Source: Flavobacterium sp. (GTDB lineage Bacteria; Bacteroidota; Bacteroidia; Flavobacteriales; Flavobacteriaceae). From it: a stretch of 64,000 nucleotides of DNA. Location of the stretch: positions 31,680 through 95,679 of the forward strand of contig NZ_JAIXWA010000029.1 of the NCBI RefSeq assembly GCF_027482425.1. The letters are read 5' to 3'. The notes beneath the pieces were generated by a model, which worked only from the letters and a program-made list of their open reading frames with translations, did no database searches and had not been told where the DNA came from. Shown piece after piece: positions 28,770 to 37,580 of the stretch (the first letter of the stretch is position 1; every line of letters begins with the position of its first letter). The position numbers and the translations under genes are program-made.

Positions 28770-28976
28770 ATGAACACGAATCAAACAAGATTTTTAAACT
28801 TTAAAGAAGCAGCTACATACTTATGTATTAGTTCTTCCACTTTGTACAAGCTAACAGCTTCTAAACAAATACAATTTTATAAGCCGAAGGGCAAAATATT
28901 CTTCAAGGAAGAAGACCTTTTGAGTTTTATGACTCACAAAGGAGCAATAGGGAATGAAATTAGTTCTAATCTATAA
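28770..28976 (+). CDS. Excisionase-like helix-turn-helix protein
   Basis: The 68-residue protein has the HTH_17/excisionase pattern: LNFKEAATYLCISSSTLYKLTASKQIQFYKPKGKIFF (winged HTH with a basic wing), followed by EEDLLSFM. In Bacteroidota elements this small protein sits before DUF3987 and integrase genes. It probably controls excision or transcription of the module. It lies ten bases before the DUF3987 gene. Confidence 0.85.
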   Translation: MNTNQTRFLNFKEAATYLCISSSTLYKLTASKQIQFYKPKGKIFFKEEDLLSFMTHKGAIGNEISSNL

Positions 28977-28986
28977 AATTTAGGAA

Positions 28987-30273
28987 ATGGAAACTGATTT
29001 TTTACCTGAAATAGTATATCAAAAACTACCAAAAGTTTTACTAGAATTAACAGAACCTTTTAGTGGAAGGGAAAAAGACGTGGTACTTCTTTCTTCTTTA
29101 GGAGTTTTGAGTGCCGCGCTACCTAAAGTCTATGGCAATTATGATGGTAATAAATACTCATCTAATTTATACTTGTTAATTGTTGCTCCTGCTGCTTCTG
29201 GAAAAGGAGTAATGAATAAATCCAAAGTGTTAATTGAAAAAATTCATCAAAACATCTTAGAAATAAGTCTTGAAAACATTACTGAATGTGAATCAGTGAA
29301 AAAGACAAAAAAAGACTTAAGTATAAAATGTCCTGAATTGGAAGTGAAATTAATTCCAGGAAACGTAAGTAGTTCAAAAATCTACAAACATTTGAAAAAT
29401 GCAGCTCATGGAATTTTAATTTTTGAAACCGAAGCAGACACAATTTCTGTAATGTTAAAGCAGGATTGGGGTAATTTTTCAGATATAATGAGAAAAGCCT
29501 TTCATCATGAAACAATCTCAATCAGTAGAGAAACAGATGATAAGTTTATTGAAGTGGGATATCCCCAACTTTCTTTGGTTATCTCCGGAACTCCTAATCA
29601 AGTAAAACCATTAATAAATTCTAAAGAGAATGGATTATTTAGCAGATTCATTTTTTATGTTTTTGATGATGTTATGGGTTGGAAAGATGTTTCGCCTTCA
29701 GGGATAAAGATTGACTACAATGCTTTATTCTCAAATGTCTCTATTGAAATTTCAAATCTTTATCAAAAACTAGAAAACAACATTTCAAATGTAGAAATCA
29801 CGTTAAGTGATTCTCAATGGGACCAATTTAATCGGGACATGAGTTATGTCACAGAACTTTTTATTAATCAAAACAGAAGTGATGTTCTTTCAATCATTAA
29901 ACGGCAAGGGCTTATTTTCTTTCGTATTTGTATGATTCTAACAATTATTCGTAATAAAGATTTAGAAACTTTTCCAAATAATATTGTTTGTGATGATGCA
30001 GATTATCTGATAGCATTTGAAATAATAAAGATAATTGTAGATCATTCTATGCATGCATCTAACTTGATACAAAACGGAAAAATTGAGTTAACGGTCAGAG
30101 AAACTCAATTTCTTGCTAACATGAATAAAAATTTTACAAGAGCTGATGCTGTAGTTTATGCAGACCAAATTAACATTCCTACCAGAACGCTTGATTATAT
30201 GCTAAAAAAATTAACAGAGTGTAATTTTTTATCAAAAACCTCAAATGGGGTTTATGAGCAAATTGGAAAATGA
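28987..30273 (+). CDS. DUF3987 P-loop protein of mobile elements
   Basis: The 428-residue protein has LLIVAPAASGKGVMNKSK (P-loop-like APAASGKG near 66-73) and ILIFETEADTISVML near 152 (acidic box), followed by SGTPNQVKPLI and GLFSRFIFYVFD. These are the hallmarks of DUF3987, a primase/helicase-associated family common in Bacteroidota integrative elements. A C-terminal winged helix is likely (ADAVVYADQINIPTRTLDYMLKKL, near 390). It may act in element replication. A 9-bp repeat array lies between its stop and the integrase gene. Confidence 0.8.
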   Translation: METDFLPEIVYQKLPKVLLELTEPFSGREKDVVLLSSLGVLSAALPKVYGNYDGNKYSSNLYLLIVAPAASGKGVMNKSKVLIEKIHQNILEISLENITECESVKKTKKDLSIKCPELEVKLIPGNVSSSKIYKHLKNAAHGILIFETEADTISVMLKQDWGNFSDIMRKAFHHETISISRETDDKFIEVGYPQLSLVISGTPNQVKPLINSKENGLFSRFIFYVFDDVMGWKDVSPSGIKIDYNALFSNVSIEISNLYQKLENNISNVEITLSDSQWDQFNRDMSYVTELFINQNRSDVLSIIKRQGLIFFRICMILTIIRNKDLETFPNNIVCDDADYLIAFEIIKIIVDHSMHASNLIQNGKIELTVRETQFLANMNKNFTRADAVVYADQINIPTRTLDYMLKKLTECNFLSKTSNGVYEQIGK

Positions 30274-30281
30274 TCTATCGA

Positions 30282-30326
30282 TTGCAACAATTGCAACAAT
30301 TGCAAAAGTTGCAACAATTGCAAATC
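30282..30326 (+). repeat. Five tandem 9-bp repeats (TTGCAAnnn) upstream of the integrase
   Basis: Five contiguous units read TTGCAACAA, TTGCAACAA, TTGCAAAAG, TTGCAACAA, TTGCAAATC. The array sits nine bases after the DUF3987 stop and ends 22 bases before the integrase ATG. The invariant TTGCAA is itself a palindrome. The same unit occurs three times inside the integrase gene at 31354-31380. It is a possible iteron or protein-binding array controlling integrase expression. Confidence 0.85.
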
Positions 30327-30347
30327 ACTAATAAACAAAATTAAAAC

Positions 30348-31574
30348 ATGGCAACAAGTGTAAAATTATTATTAAAAAACAAGCCTAGGTCTGACTTCAC
30401 CTATCCAATAATACTTCAGGTAATTAAAGATGGAAAAGCAAAAGTTATTTCTACAGGGATAAGTTGTAATAAATCTGATTGGACTGGTCAAGAACTCAAA
30501 AGAACTCATACAAATTTTCAAAAGAGAAATCTCATTTTGATGAATATCAAACAGAGAGCTTTAAAAATTATAGATGATTTCATAGAAGAAGGGATTGACT
30601 TTACTTTAAATGATTTTGAAAAAATATTTAAGGGGGACAAACAAAATTCAAGAATAACAGTATTTGAACATTTTCAAGATGTTATCCAAAGAATGAAACT
30701 GTCCAATCGTTTAGGTAATGCGAAAAGTTATCATGACACTTGCAATTCGTTTTTTAAGTTTCATTCAGACAGAGATTTAACTTTTAAAGGTTTAAAAGTC
30801 ACATTACTTGAAAAGTATGAAGCATACCTAAGAAACAGGAATAATCAAGATTCTGGAATTGCATTTAAAATGAGAGCATTAAGAGCGCTATACAATTCTG
30901 CTATACGTAATGGTATAGTTAGTAATGATCATTATCCTTTTGACAAGTATAAAATTTCAAAATTAAAAGGGAAAGGGATAAAAAGAGCATTGACTAGGGA
31001 TGAAGTAAAGAGGATTATTGATGCAGATTTATCTGATCGACCTGATTTAATTAACACCAAAAATTACTTTGTGTTTAGCTATTTTGTGAGAGGTATTAAT
31101 TGGATTGATATGTTAAAATTAAAAAAAGATAACATTCAAGATGATTATATCGTTTACATACGTTCAAAGACAAAAACGGTGTTTAAGGTTAAAATACTAC
31201 CTCCAGTTAAAAAGATATTGGACTACTACTTGAACCAAAATAGTACAACAGAGTATGTTTTTCCAATTTTACTAAGAGATGATTTAACTCCTATGCAAAT
31301 TGAAAACAGGAAACAAAAAACACTAAAACGGTTTAATAAGGAATTGAAAGAACTTGCAAAAGTTGCAAAAGTTGCAAAAAATGTCACTTCTTATGTAATT
31401 CGTCATTCCTATGCAACTAACTTAAAACAGCTAGGAGTAAGTATTGAAAAGATATCACAGAGCATGGGGCATTCCTCAGTAGAAATAACAAATAGCTATT
31501 TGAAAGATTTTGAAACAGAAGAAATTGATTTAGAAAATGAAAAATTATTAAATTTTAAAAATTATGAAAAATAG
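30348..31574 (+). CDS. Tyrosine site-specific integrase
   Basis: The 408-residue protein has an N-terminal arm-binding domain of Bacteroidota type (about 1-90) and a SAM-like core-binding domain (about 100-200). The catalytic domain carries R248 (VRGINW), K274/K276 region, R352-H353 (SYVIRHSYAT; Ser348 replaces the usual His of HxxR), H375 (MGHSS) and nucleophile Y384 (NSYL). It should recombine the tRNA-Asn att sites. Residues 336-344 (LAKVAKVAK) are encoded by three 9-bp repeats, placing a small repeat expansion just before the second catalytic box. It overlaps the KilA-C-like gene by 11 bases. Confidence 0.93.
   Translation: MATSVKLLLKNKPRSDFTYPIILQVIKDGKAKVISTGISCNKSDWTGQELKRTHTNFQKRNLILMNIKQRALKIIDDFIEEGIDFTLNDFEKIFKGDKQNSRITVFEHFQDVIQRMKLSNRLGNAKSYHDTCNSFFKFHSDRDLTFKGLKVTLLEKYEAYLRNRNNQDSGIAFKMRALRALYNSAIRNGIVSNDHYPFDKYKISKLKGKGIKRALTRDEVKRIIDADLSDRPDLINTKNYFVFSYFVRGINWIDMLKLKKDNIQDDYIVYIRSKTKTVFKVKILPPVKKILDYYLNQNSTTEYVFPILLRDDLTPMQIENRKQKTLKRFNKELKELAKVAKVAKNVTSYVIRHSYATNLKQLGVSIEKISQSMGHSSVEITNSYLKDFETEEIDLENEKLLNFKNYEK
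31354..31380 (+). repeat. Three in-frame 9-bp repeats within the integrase gene
   Basis: The units TTGCAAAAG, TTGCAAAAG and TTGCAAAAA match the unit of the array at 30282-30326. They encode LAKVAKVAK in the catalytic domain. Confidence 0.85.
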
Positions 31575-31884
31575 GACTGAATTATTATCGTATGATTTTG
31601 CGGATGATATTGAAATTATTCGAAAGTCACAATCAATTAACATGTATTCAATGAAATATGCTGCCGATAAATACGGAAAAACGAAAGGTATCGGTAGAAA
31701 TAAATTATTAAAACTCCTTCGAGAAAAAGGTATTATTGATAAATTCGATTGTGCACCTGAAAATTTAGTTAGGTATGGTTACTTTGTTAATTCTTACAGG
31801 ATAATTAAAGGGAAAGGAGTGTATTCTTTATATTCTACATCAGCTGGATTAAAAATAATAAAAAATATAATCGACGAGTCATAA
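31564..31884 (+). CDS. KilA-C/antirepressor C-terminal-domain-like protein
   Basis: The 106-residue protein resembles the C-terminal domain of phage antirepressors: a helix followed by GIGRNKLLKLLREKGIIDKF, then NLVRYGYFVNSYRIIKGKG and a terminal STSAGLKII strand-helix. Here it stands alone without an N-terminal Ant/Bro domain. It overlaps the integrase gene by 11 bases and is followed by a strong terminator, so it belongs to the integrase transcript. It is likely a DNA-binding regulator. Confidence 0.65.
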   Translation: MKNRTELLSYDFADDIEIIRKSQSINMYSMKYAADKYGKTKGIGRNKLLKLLREKGIIDKFDCAPENLVRYGYFVNSYRIIKGKGVYSLYSTSAGLKIIKNIIDES

Positions 31885-31904
31885 TCCCCAACAAACTAAT
31901 CATT

Positions 31905-31938
31905 AAAGCGGCTTTCAAAAGATTGAAAGCCGCTTTTT
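31905..31938 (+). terminator. Strong terminator after the integrase module
   Basis: A 14-bp perfect stem AAAGCGGCTTTCAA / TTGAAAGCCGCTTT with loop AAGA ends in a T-run. It lies 20 bases after the stop at 31884. Confidence 0.93.
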
Positions 31939-31985
31939 CATTTCAACCTTTTAATAATTAAACATTAACCTTAAATTTTATAAAT

Positions 31986-32864
31986 ATGGAAATTAAAAAA
32001 GCTTCACAAAAAGCAAAAAAATTAAGAATTGGACTATCCGGAGCTTCTGGATTCGGCAAAAGTTATTCAGCCCTAAACCTAGCGTTTGGAATAACTAATG
32101 ATTGGAAAAAAATCTGTGTAATAGATTCTGAGTGTTCTTCTGCTAGCCTCTACACAGGACTGGGTTCTTTTAACACAATTGAAATTAATGCCCCTTTTAC
32201 GCCGGAAAAATTCTGTCAAGCGATAAAACTAGCTGAAGATTCAAATATGGAATTAATCATAATAGATTCAATATCAATGGAGTGGAGTGGCTCTGGAGGG
32301 TGTTTAGACATTCATGAACAATTGGGAGGAAGATTTCAAGATTGGGCTCCAGTAAAAAAAAGGCACCAAGCCTTTATTGACGCTATACTTCAATCAAAAT
32401 GCCATATAATTACTACAGTAAGAAGAAAAGTAGAATATAGTTTAGATAAAGATTCTAATGGCAGATCAAAAGTGTTCAAACTTGGAACTAAAGAGATTAC
32501 GCAGGAAGGCTACGAATATGAATTAGACATAAATTTTGAATTAATCAATGAAAATCATCTAGTGAAAGCCACCAAAGATCGACTGAATTTGTACATGAAT
32601 AAGCCTGAATTTGTGATCAATGCTTCAACTGGCAAAAAGTTGATTAATTATATTAATAACATTTCCAACACCATGACAAAATCCGAAATGCAGCAGAAAA
32701 TAGTGGAATGTATGACTATACAAGAGCTATCTAATTTGTATCAAAACAACCTTGATTTAGCTAAGAGTTTGGAGCAAGATTTTATAAACAAAAAGAATTT
32801 ATTAAATAACCTTATTTCTAATGTATCAACAAATGGAAACGGAACTTACCCTCACACCAGTTAA
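31986..32864 (+). CDS. Sak4-like RecA-fold ATPase of mobile elements
   Basis: The 292-residue protein has Walker A GLSGASGFGKSYSAL (about 17-31), an acidic strand CVIDSEC near 45, and Walker B LIIIDSISMEW near 90. A KxEITQEGYEYE segment is typical of phage AAA_24/Sak4-type ATPases. Such proteins act in single-strand annealing or replication of phages and elements. Its 3' end overlaps the DUF3871 gene by 44 bases in another frame, implying coupling. Confidence 0.75.
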   Translation: MEIKKASQKAKKLRIGLSGASGFGKSYSALNLAFGITNDWKKICVIDSECSSASLYTGLGSFNTIEINAPFTPEKFCQAIKLAEDSNMELIIIDSISMEWSGSGGCLDIHEQLGGRFQDWAPVKKRHQAFIDAILQSKCHIITTVRRKVEYSLDKDSNGRSKVFKLGTKEITQEGYEYELDINFELINENHLVKATKDRLNLYMNKPEFVINASTGKKLINYINNISNTMTKSEMQQKIVECMTIQELSNLYQNNLDLAKSLEQDFINKKNLLNNLISNVSTNGNGTYPHTS

Positions 32865-33864
32865 AACTGTCCACCATGCAGAGGTACTCCTACCACAAGA
32901 AAGCATAGGTTTTAATCCTAGGAGTACACCTCAAATTGTAGCTAAATCCCCTTTTATTGAGTCAAATTGTGAATCAGTTTCTATGGATCATTTAAAGACA
33001 GAGTGCATTACGCCCGTCTTTGCCCGATGCAATTCTGTAACGATTTCTCATTATGATTTTATTTTAGCCTTGCAGGAATGCGTAGCAAACTTTTACATTG
33101 GTGAGAAAATAATGAATCCTGAAATAAGGGTCTCTCATAAAATTTTAGGGCGTATCCAGGAGGCTTTAAAAAAGCCTAAAGAAGAACTGTTACCACATGA
33201 TGAAACTATTTATTGGGAACGCATTGCTGTAGCAATTGAAATACCTTCAATAACAATGGTTGTTGGCGGAAATACTCTATCATTGGTTGTTGGAGCTGTT
33301 CGTTCATTTCACAATCAAAATCTTTACAGCAAAAAAACGGTAGAAAGATTTAAATTATTTGCCGGCTTTGTTAATCATGTGTGCACGAATACCGCTGTTT
33401 CTACAGATGGGGCGTTATTGGATGTAAAAGTATTTAGTTTAGAAGAGTTAAAAGTTCAAATTTACAATCTTCTAAACTCCTATAACATGAATAATCATGT
33501 AGCTCAAATGAGAGATTTAGAAAATTACTTGCTTACTCAAAGTCAATTTTGTCAATTAATTGGGAGAAGCAGGATATATCAACATTTGCCAAAAGAAACT
33601 AAAGCTATAATTCCCGAATTGTTATTCAATGACGGACAAATTAATGCTATCTCTAAGGCGTATTTTGAAGATATTAACTTTAAGAGTGATTGTAATGGTG
33701 AAATTAACCTTTGGAAAATGTTTAATCTTTTAACTGGGGCTAATAAAAGCAGCTCATACATAAATGATTTTCTTGAAAAAGGTATAAACGCGACCAATTT
33801 TATAAATGGAATCTCTAAAGCCCAAGCAGATAGGAATTCTCCTTATTCTTGGTTTTTGAGCTGA
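32821..33864 (+). CDS. DUF3871-family element protein
   Basis: The 347-residue protein looks like DUF3871, a family found in Bacteroidota integrative elements. Recognisable blocks are GFNPRSTPQIVAKSPFIESN, MNPEIRVSHKILGRIQEALKKP and NTAVSTDGALLDVK. It is predicted soluble and cytoplasmic; no activity is known. ATGs at 32821 and 32833 are both possible; the second reduces the overlap with the ATPase gene. Confidence 0.75.
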   Translation: MYQQMETELTLTPVKTVHHAEVLLPQESIGFNPRSTPQIVAKSPFIESNCESVSMDHLKTECITPVFARCNSVTISHYDFILALQECVANFYIGEKIMNPEIRVSHKILGRIQEALKKPKEELLPHDETIYWERIAVAIEIPSITMVVGGNTLSLVVGAVRSFHNQNLYSKKTVERFKLFAGFVNHVCTNTAVSTDGALLDVKVFSLEELKVQIYNLLNSYNMNNHVAQMRDLENYLLTQSQFCQLIGRSRIYQHLPKETKAIIPELLFNDGQINAISKAYFEDINFKSDCNGEINLWKMFNLLTGANKSSSYINDFLEKGINATNFINGISKAQADRNSPYSWFLS

Positions 33865-33865
33865 T

Positions 33866-33906
33866 AATCTCCCAACTTCTTTCATAGGAGTTGGGGATTA
33901 TTTTTT
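33866..33906 (+). terminator. Terminator between DUF3871 and the convergent cargo operon
   Basis: AATCTCCCAACT pairs with AGTTGGGGATT (one bulged base) and is followed by an A/T-rich T-run on the + strand. It separates the plus-strand element genes from the minus-strand operon ending at 34048. Confidence 0.8.
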
Positions 33907-34047
33907 CTATTATCTCATGGAGATTCTTTTTCTAGCTGTTTTACCAGAATTTGCTATTTTCTAATAAATAAGAACGTGATTTTTTGTAATAATATGTATT
34001 TCAGTGTTTTCGATGATCAGATGGGTTTAGTAATTAAATTATTAAGT

Positions 34048-35118
34048 TCAAGGTTCGGCTGCAATATCAAGATTTGAACTGTTATCAATATTGTAATTTT
34101 TTGTTTTTTCTATTTTATCTGAAAGAGAAATGATTTCAAAACTCTCTCCATTGTGATAAACTAGGCCGCATGAGAGCAGTCCTATAATGCCTTTTTGAAA
34201 TATTTTATCATAAATATTCTCTAAAGAAAACTCATCCCCTTTAAAAAGTTTTAAAAGTGAGAGTGATAATAATGCGTTAGATGATATAAAGAAGAAATTG
34301 TTTTTTAAAACTGTATTATAAAAAGTCTGTGAACGATTTCCTACTTTTGATGTGCAATCAATATTATTGGGGGGTAATAAATCAGATTCTATACCGCCAA
34401 TTAATAGAAATTTAAAGAAAGAAATGTCAGTATTTGATGTGCCAGAAATAAGTTCTTCTTCATAAGCTAACAATTGTGACTCATATCTTCCCTCATTCAT
34501 CATTTTGTCAAAGCTGACTTTTGCCTCTGCAACAAATAATAAATTATTGTTGAGCAAACATATATCTAGACGACCACCACGATCTCTTTTATTTATCCTC
34601 ATGCCTACTTCGAGTCCAATACGAGGGTTGTTGGAAGATGATAAGTACTTCAAAGTGTTTGCTCCCCAAACAGAAATATTAGTTGTTTCGTCTTTACTTG
34701 TAAATTCTTCAAATGACTTGTATTTAACTTTAAATTGATTGAGTCTAATTGATGGGAGTTCAATAAAATTACCTGAGAATAATTTGTCTAAAATTGATAG
34801 ACCTAACTTATTTTCATAGTCAACAGAAAAATTAGAACACATGGCTCTTAATGAAAAGTCATTATAAATTTCAATTTTATTCCCAGGGCAGCCAAAAACG
34901 CAAAACATACAGTTAATACAATTTTCATTTTTTATGTCAATATGGTCACCTTTAAACTCAATACATTCAATTTTTAATGCAATAGCAATATCACTTGTTT
35001 TTGATTTATTGTCATTAATCAAATCATTCAAATAACTATACTTATTTACTCGCAATATTACACACGGGGGTAATTTGCTTTCATAATTATATAGGCACAC
35101 TTTCTTATTATTGTTCAT
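34048..35118 (-). CDS. RecB-like PD-(D/E)XK nuclease with ferredoxin-type four-Cys cluster (putative restriction subunit)
   Basis: The 356-residue protein combines two motifs. Residues 67-78 read CINCMFCVFGCP (C67, C70, C73, C77), a CX2CX2CX3CP ferredoxin pattern expected to hold a 4Fe-4S cluster. Residues 181-219 hold a PD-(D/E)XK core: D185 in GGRLDICLL, E198-A-K200 in FVAEAK, and QLLAY (Q215, Y219), the QxxxY motif of RecB/Cas4-type nucleases. It is the last gene of a six-gene operon with two DNA methyltransferases and a controller, overlapping the upstream gene by one base, so it is probably the cleaving subunit. Fe-S clusters occur in Cas4 and AddB nucleases, but there the cysteines flank the nuclease core. 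I know of no named family with this arrangement. Confidence 0.7.
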   Translation of the reverse strand: MNNNKKVCLYNYESKLPPCVILRVNKYSYLNDLINDNKSKTSDIAIALKIECIEFKGDHIDIKNENCINCMFCVFGCPGNKIEIYNDFSLRAMCSNFSVDYENKLGLSILDKLFSGNFIELPSIRLNQFKVKYKSFEEFTSKDETTNISVWGANTLKYLSSSNNPRIGLEVGMRINKRDRGGRLDICLLNNNLLFVAEAKVSFDKMMNEGRYESQLLAYEEELISGTSNTDISFFKFLLIGGIESDLLPPNNIDCTSKVGNRSQTFYNTVLKNNFFFISSNALLSLSLLKLFKGDEFSLENIYDKIFQKGIIGLLSCGLVYHNGESFEIISLSDKIEKTKNYNIDNSSNLDIAAEP

Positions 35119-36299
35119 TATAAAATAAATGTATCTAAAATATTAACTAATTCGTTTGGTGCATTTAAGCTTAACTCGTTTATATTAACACCAGTTAAAG
35201 GATGAATAATATCACTTTCTTTTATTTCAAATAGCAAACCTGATATTATAGCAATATTAATTTCTTCACACATTGTATGGTACATTCTTTCTTTTTCAAT
35301 CACAAAGTAGGCTTCATGATGAAGCATAAAAGAAACAAGCGTATTAAGAGATATACTTGTTTGCTGATTAAATGCTTTATTAAGAATATAAAGAACAGCA
35401 AATCTCCTATTTTGAATTTTCGGCTCCACTTGCATAGTCAATTCTCTTATTGATTGTTGATTATTCTCTCGTAAAGCACCAATATTTTTAGTAAGATTTT
35501 TATAGTCGAATGGTTTTTCGGTAATAAATTCCCCTGAAAATATTTTATTTGGTATTTCTAATACTTTATACTTTCTTAAATTCCTACTGCTTTGTAAAAT
35601 GTAATCAGATGAAGAAATGTGTGGATTGTTAGTGTTCAAATCTCCAAGAAGTGGAATGGGATAAATGAAACCAGCAGTTGTTGCCCATGCCAATATGCAA
35701 GATTTAGTTCTAGTATTACTATCATCCTCAGATCCACTAGAAATTGTGACATAACTTCCATTATAAAGAAGTTTTTCATTTGCTTTTGGGTAACCAACAT
35801 TTATTTCGCTTGTGTCGAAAGTGTCTTTACCTAGACAATGAATTTGGTACAAAACACCAATAAATAATCCATATTTTAACACCGCCTTTCTTATAATATC
35901 CAACATTTCTGTACTATTGAAATCAGTGTTTGAAAAATCACACCCGTTTTCTGTTAAAAGTAAATTGTTTCCAGACCTTTTTAAAAAGCCTAATGCATGC
36001 AATGAGTTTACAGTGTTACTTACTTCCTTTGATTTTGTTGTGTCATCTGAAATCCCATTTGTTAATGAACAACCAGAAGTATTAAAAGGATTTTCTTTAT
36101 AACGACAATATCTAATATTAACGGCATTGTTTTCAATTAATAAATCGCAGAATGAGTGAATGTTAATTGATTCTGAATCATATTTAATGTCAGACATTCT
36201 AAACGATTGCGTAGTGCCATATTTGCTTTTAATGAATTTACAAAGGGCATGTAAGCAATGAAGACGCGCCGGAGGATTCCTGTTTATTAAATAAGCCAT
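35118..36299 (-). CDS. Unknown protein of the restriction-modification-like operon
   Basis: The 393-residue soluble protein has several segments that look like winged helices (residues 10-60, 90-125 and 300-340), for example YLINRNPPARLHCLHALCKF and VNSLHALGFLKRSGNNLLLTENG. No nuclease, ATPase or methylase motif is visible. Position between the methylase genes and the Fe-S nuclease, with a one-base overlap to the latter, suggests a specificity or DNA-recognition subunit. That role is an inference. Low-GC codon use matches the operon. Confidence 0.65.
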   Translation of the reverse strand: MAYLINRNPPARLHCLHALCKFIKSKYGTTQSFRMSDIKYDSESINIHSFCDLLIENNAVNIRYCRYKENPFNTSGCSLTNGISDDTTKSKEVSNTVNSLHALGFLKRSGNNLLLTENGCDFSNTDFNSTEMLDIIRKAVLKYGLFIGVLYQIHCLGKDTFDTSEINVGYPKANEKLLYNGSYVTISSGSEDDSNTRTKSCILAWATTAGFIYPIPLLGDLNTNNPHISSSDYILQSSRNLRKYKVLEIPNKIFSGEFITEKPFDYKNLTKNIGALRENNQQSIRELTMQVEPKIQNRRFAVLYILNKAFNQQTSISLNTLVSFMLHHEAYFVIEKERMYHTMCEEINIAIISGLLFEIKESDIIHPLTGVNINELSLNAPNELVNILDTFIL

Positions 36300-36300
36300 T

Positions 36301-36750
36301 TTATATTTCGGAAATTAGTACATGGTTAAAATGTTTGTTTTGGTTATTAAGATAATTCTCAACAATTTCTCTATTGTAATTGTCCATGAAAACTAAAGTA
36401 CCATTTATTCTAAAATTCATCATAACTGGTTTGTTTTTCATATCTTCAATGACTGCAATTAATTCTAAACAGTCTTTATCAAACTCACTCATGTTTGTTA
36501 TTTTGCATATTGTTATAGAAGAATTTTCTTTATAAACTATTTCCAGTCTTTTATTCCTTCTTCCAAAATCATATTTTACCTCAATAAAGGGGTTTTTATT
36601 CTGCTTTGATTGAAATAAATGTGATGTCAAAACAATCTTGTCAAGTTTGTTTTTTGAGAACTCATTTATTATGTATTTTCGATATACCCCATTTTTCTTG
36701 TCTAATGCAATATCTTCAATATTTGATTTTGTATTAAGTTCTATAATCAT
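36301..36750 (-). CDS. Small unknown protein of the restriction-modification-like operon
   Basis: The 149-residue protein has alternating beta/alpha character, no signal peptide and no recognised motif. Its start overlaps the upstream methyltransferase end by four bases and it ends one base before the 393-residue protein gene, so it is clearly part of the operon. A charged strand pair FIEVKYDFGRRNKRLEIVYK near 54-73 includes an ExK, but no preceding Asp motif is evident. Confidence 0.65.
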   Translation of the reverse strand: MIIELNTKSNIEDIALDKKNGVYRKYIINEFSKNKLDKIVLTSHLFQSKQNKNPFIEVKYDFGRRNKRLEIVYKENSSITICKITNMSEFDKDCLELIAVIEDMKNKPVMMNFRINGTLVFMDNYNREIVENYLNNQNKHFNHVLISEI

Positions 36751-37580
36751 TTTGACACTACTTTTTCAAGTTTTCTTTTTATCAAAGGAAGATATTCAGG
36801 GTTTAGTTCGTAGCCTATGGCTTTTCTTCCTAACTCTAAAGATACTTTTGCTGTAGTGCCTGTTCCTGCAAAAGGATCTAATACAGTATCGCCATAAAAG
36901 CTATATAACTTAATTAAGCGGTGAGGCAGTTCTTCGGGAAAAGGTGCGGGATGCCCTTCTGATTTGGCTTTAGCTGGTTGCATTTCCCAAATCGAATTAA
37001 TAGCCCAATCTTGCCATTCTTTGGTAGTAAGTTTTGATTTTTCTTTAATTTCAGGACTTACTTTTTTTCTTGATCCTTTTTTAGAAAAAACTGTAATCCA
37101 TTCATAAGGGTAAGTTGAAAAGATATTTGGAGGATAAGGATAGCTGCCAAACGAACTAAATCGTGCAATTTTTCTTTTGTCCCATATGTATAGACCAAAT
37201 TGAAACATTTCGTTCGTTTTATTCAGAAAATTTTCAATATCTCCAAGTACGAGTCTAGTTTCACGTCTTTCAAATCTTGCAGCTTTACCAGTCAACAAGA
37301 AAGGCATTATATTAATGCATAATTTGCCATCTGGCGCGAGGACTCTAACGCATTCTAACCAAACTTTATTTAATTCATCTAAATAATGATCATAAGAATT
37401 ACTACCTAATCCAATTTGTTCTTCATTTTCATAGTCTTTTAGAGTCCAATAAGGTGGACTAGTTATTATTAAGTTAACTGAATTATCCGCCAAATCGGAC
37501 ATTTTGCTTGAATTTCCAATGTAAATTTCAGCACCGTTTATTAAGTGTTTTTGGTTTTCCTTGATCTTTATTTTTCCCAT
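36747..37580 (-). CDS. Beta-class DNA methyltransferase (SPPY type)
   Basis: The 277-residue protein has catalytic motif IV TSPPYW at 40-45 near its N-terminus. SAM-binding motif I DPFAGTGTT lies near the C-terminus, with IGYELNPEY following it. This order is the beta class, and SPPY is the motif usual for N4-cytosine methyltransferases (N6-adenine also occurs). It methylates DNA within the restriction system. It overlaps the second methyltransferase by 13 bases and the small downstream gene by four. Confidence 0.93.
   Translation of the reverse strand: MGKIKIKENQKHLINGAEIYIGNSSKMSDLADNSVNLIITSPPYWTLKDYENEEQIGLGSNSYDHYLDELNKVWLECVRVLAPDGKLCINIMPFLLTGKAARFERRETRLVLGDIENFLNKTNEMFQFGLYIWDKRKIARFSSFGSYPYPPNIFSTYPYEWITVFSKKGSRKKVSPEIKEKSKLTTKEWQDWAINSIWEMQPAKAKSEGHPAPFPEELPHRLIKLYSFYGDTVLDPFAGTGTTAKVSLELGRKAIGYELNPEYLPLIKRKLEKVVSK

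Noticed and set aside
30282..30326. Short regular repeats that might suggest a CRISPR array
   Set aside because: The 9-bp units are contiguous with no spacers and no cas genes are near, so this is a tandem or iteron-like array.
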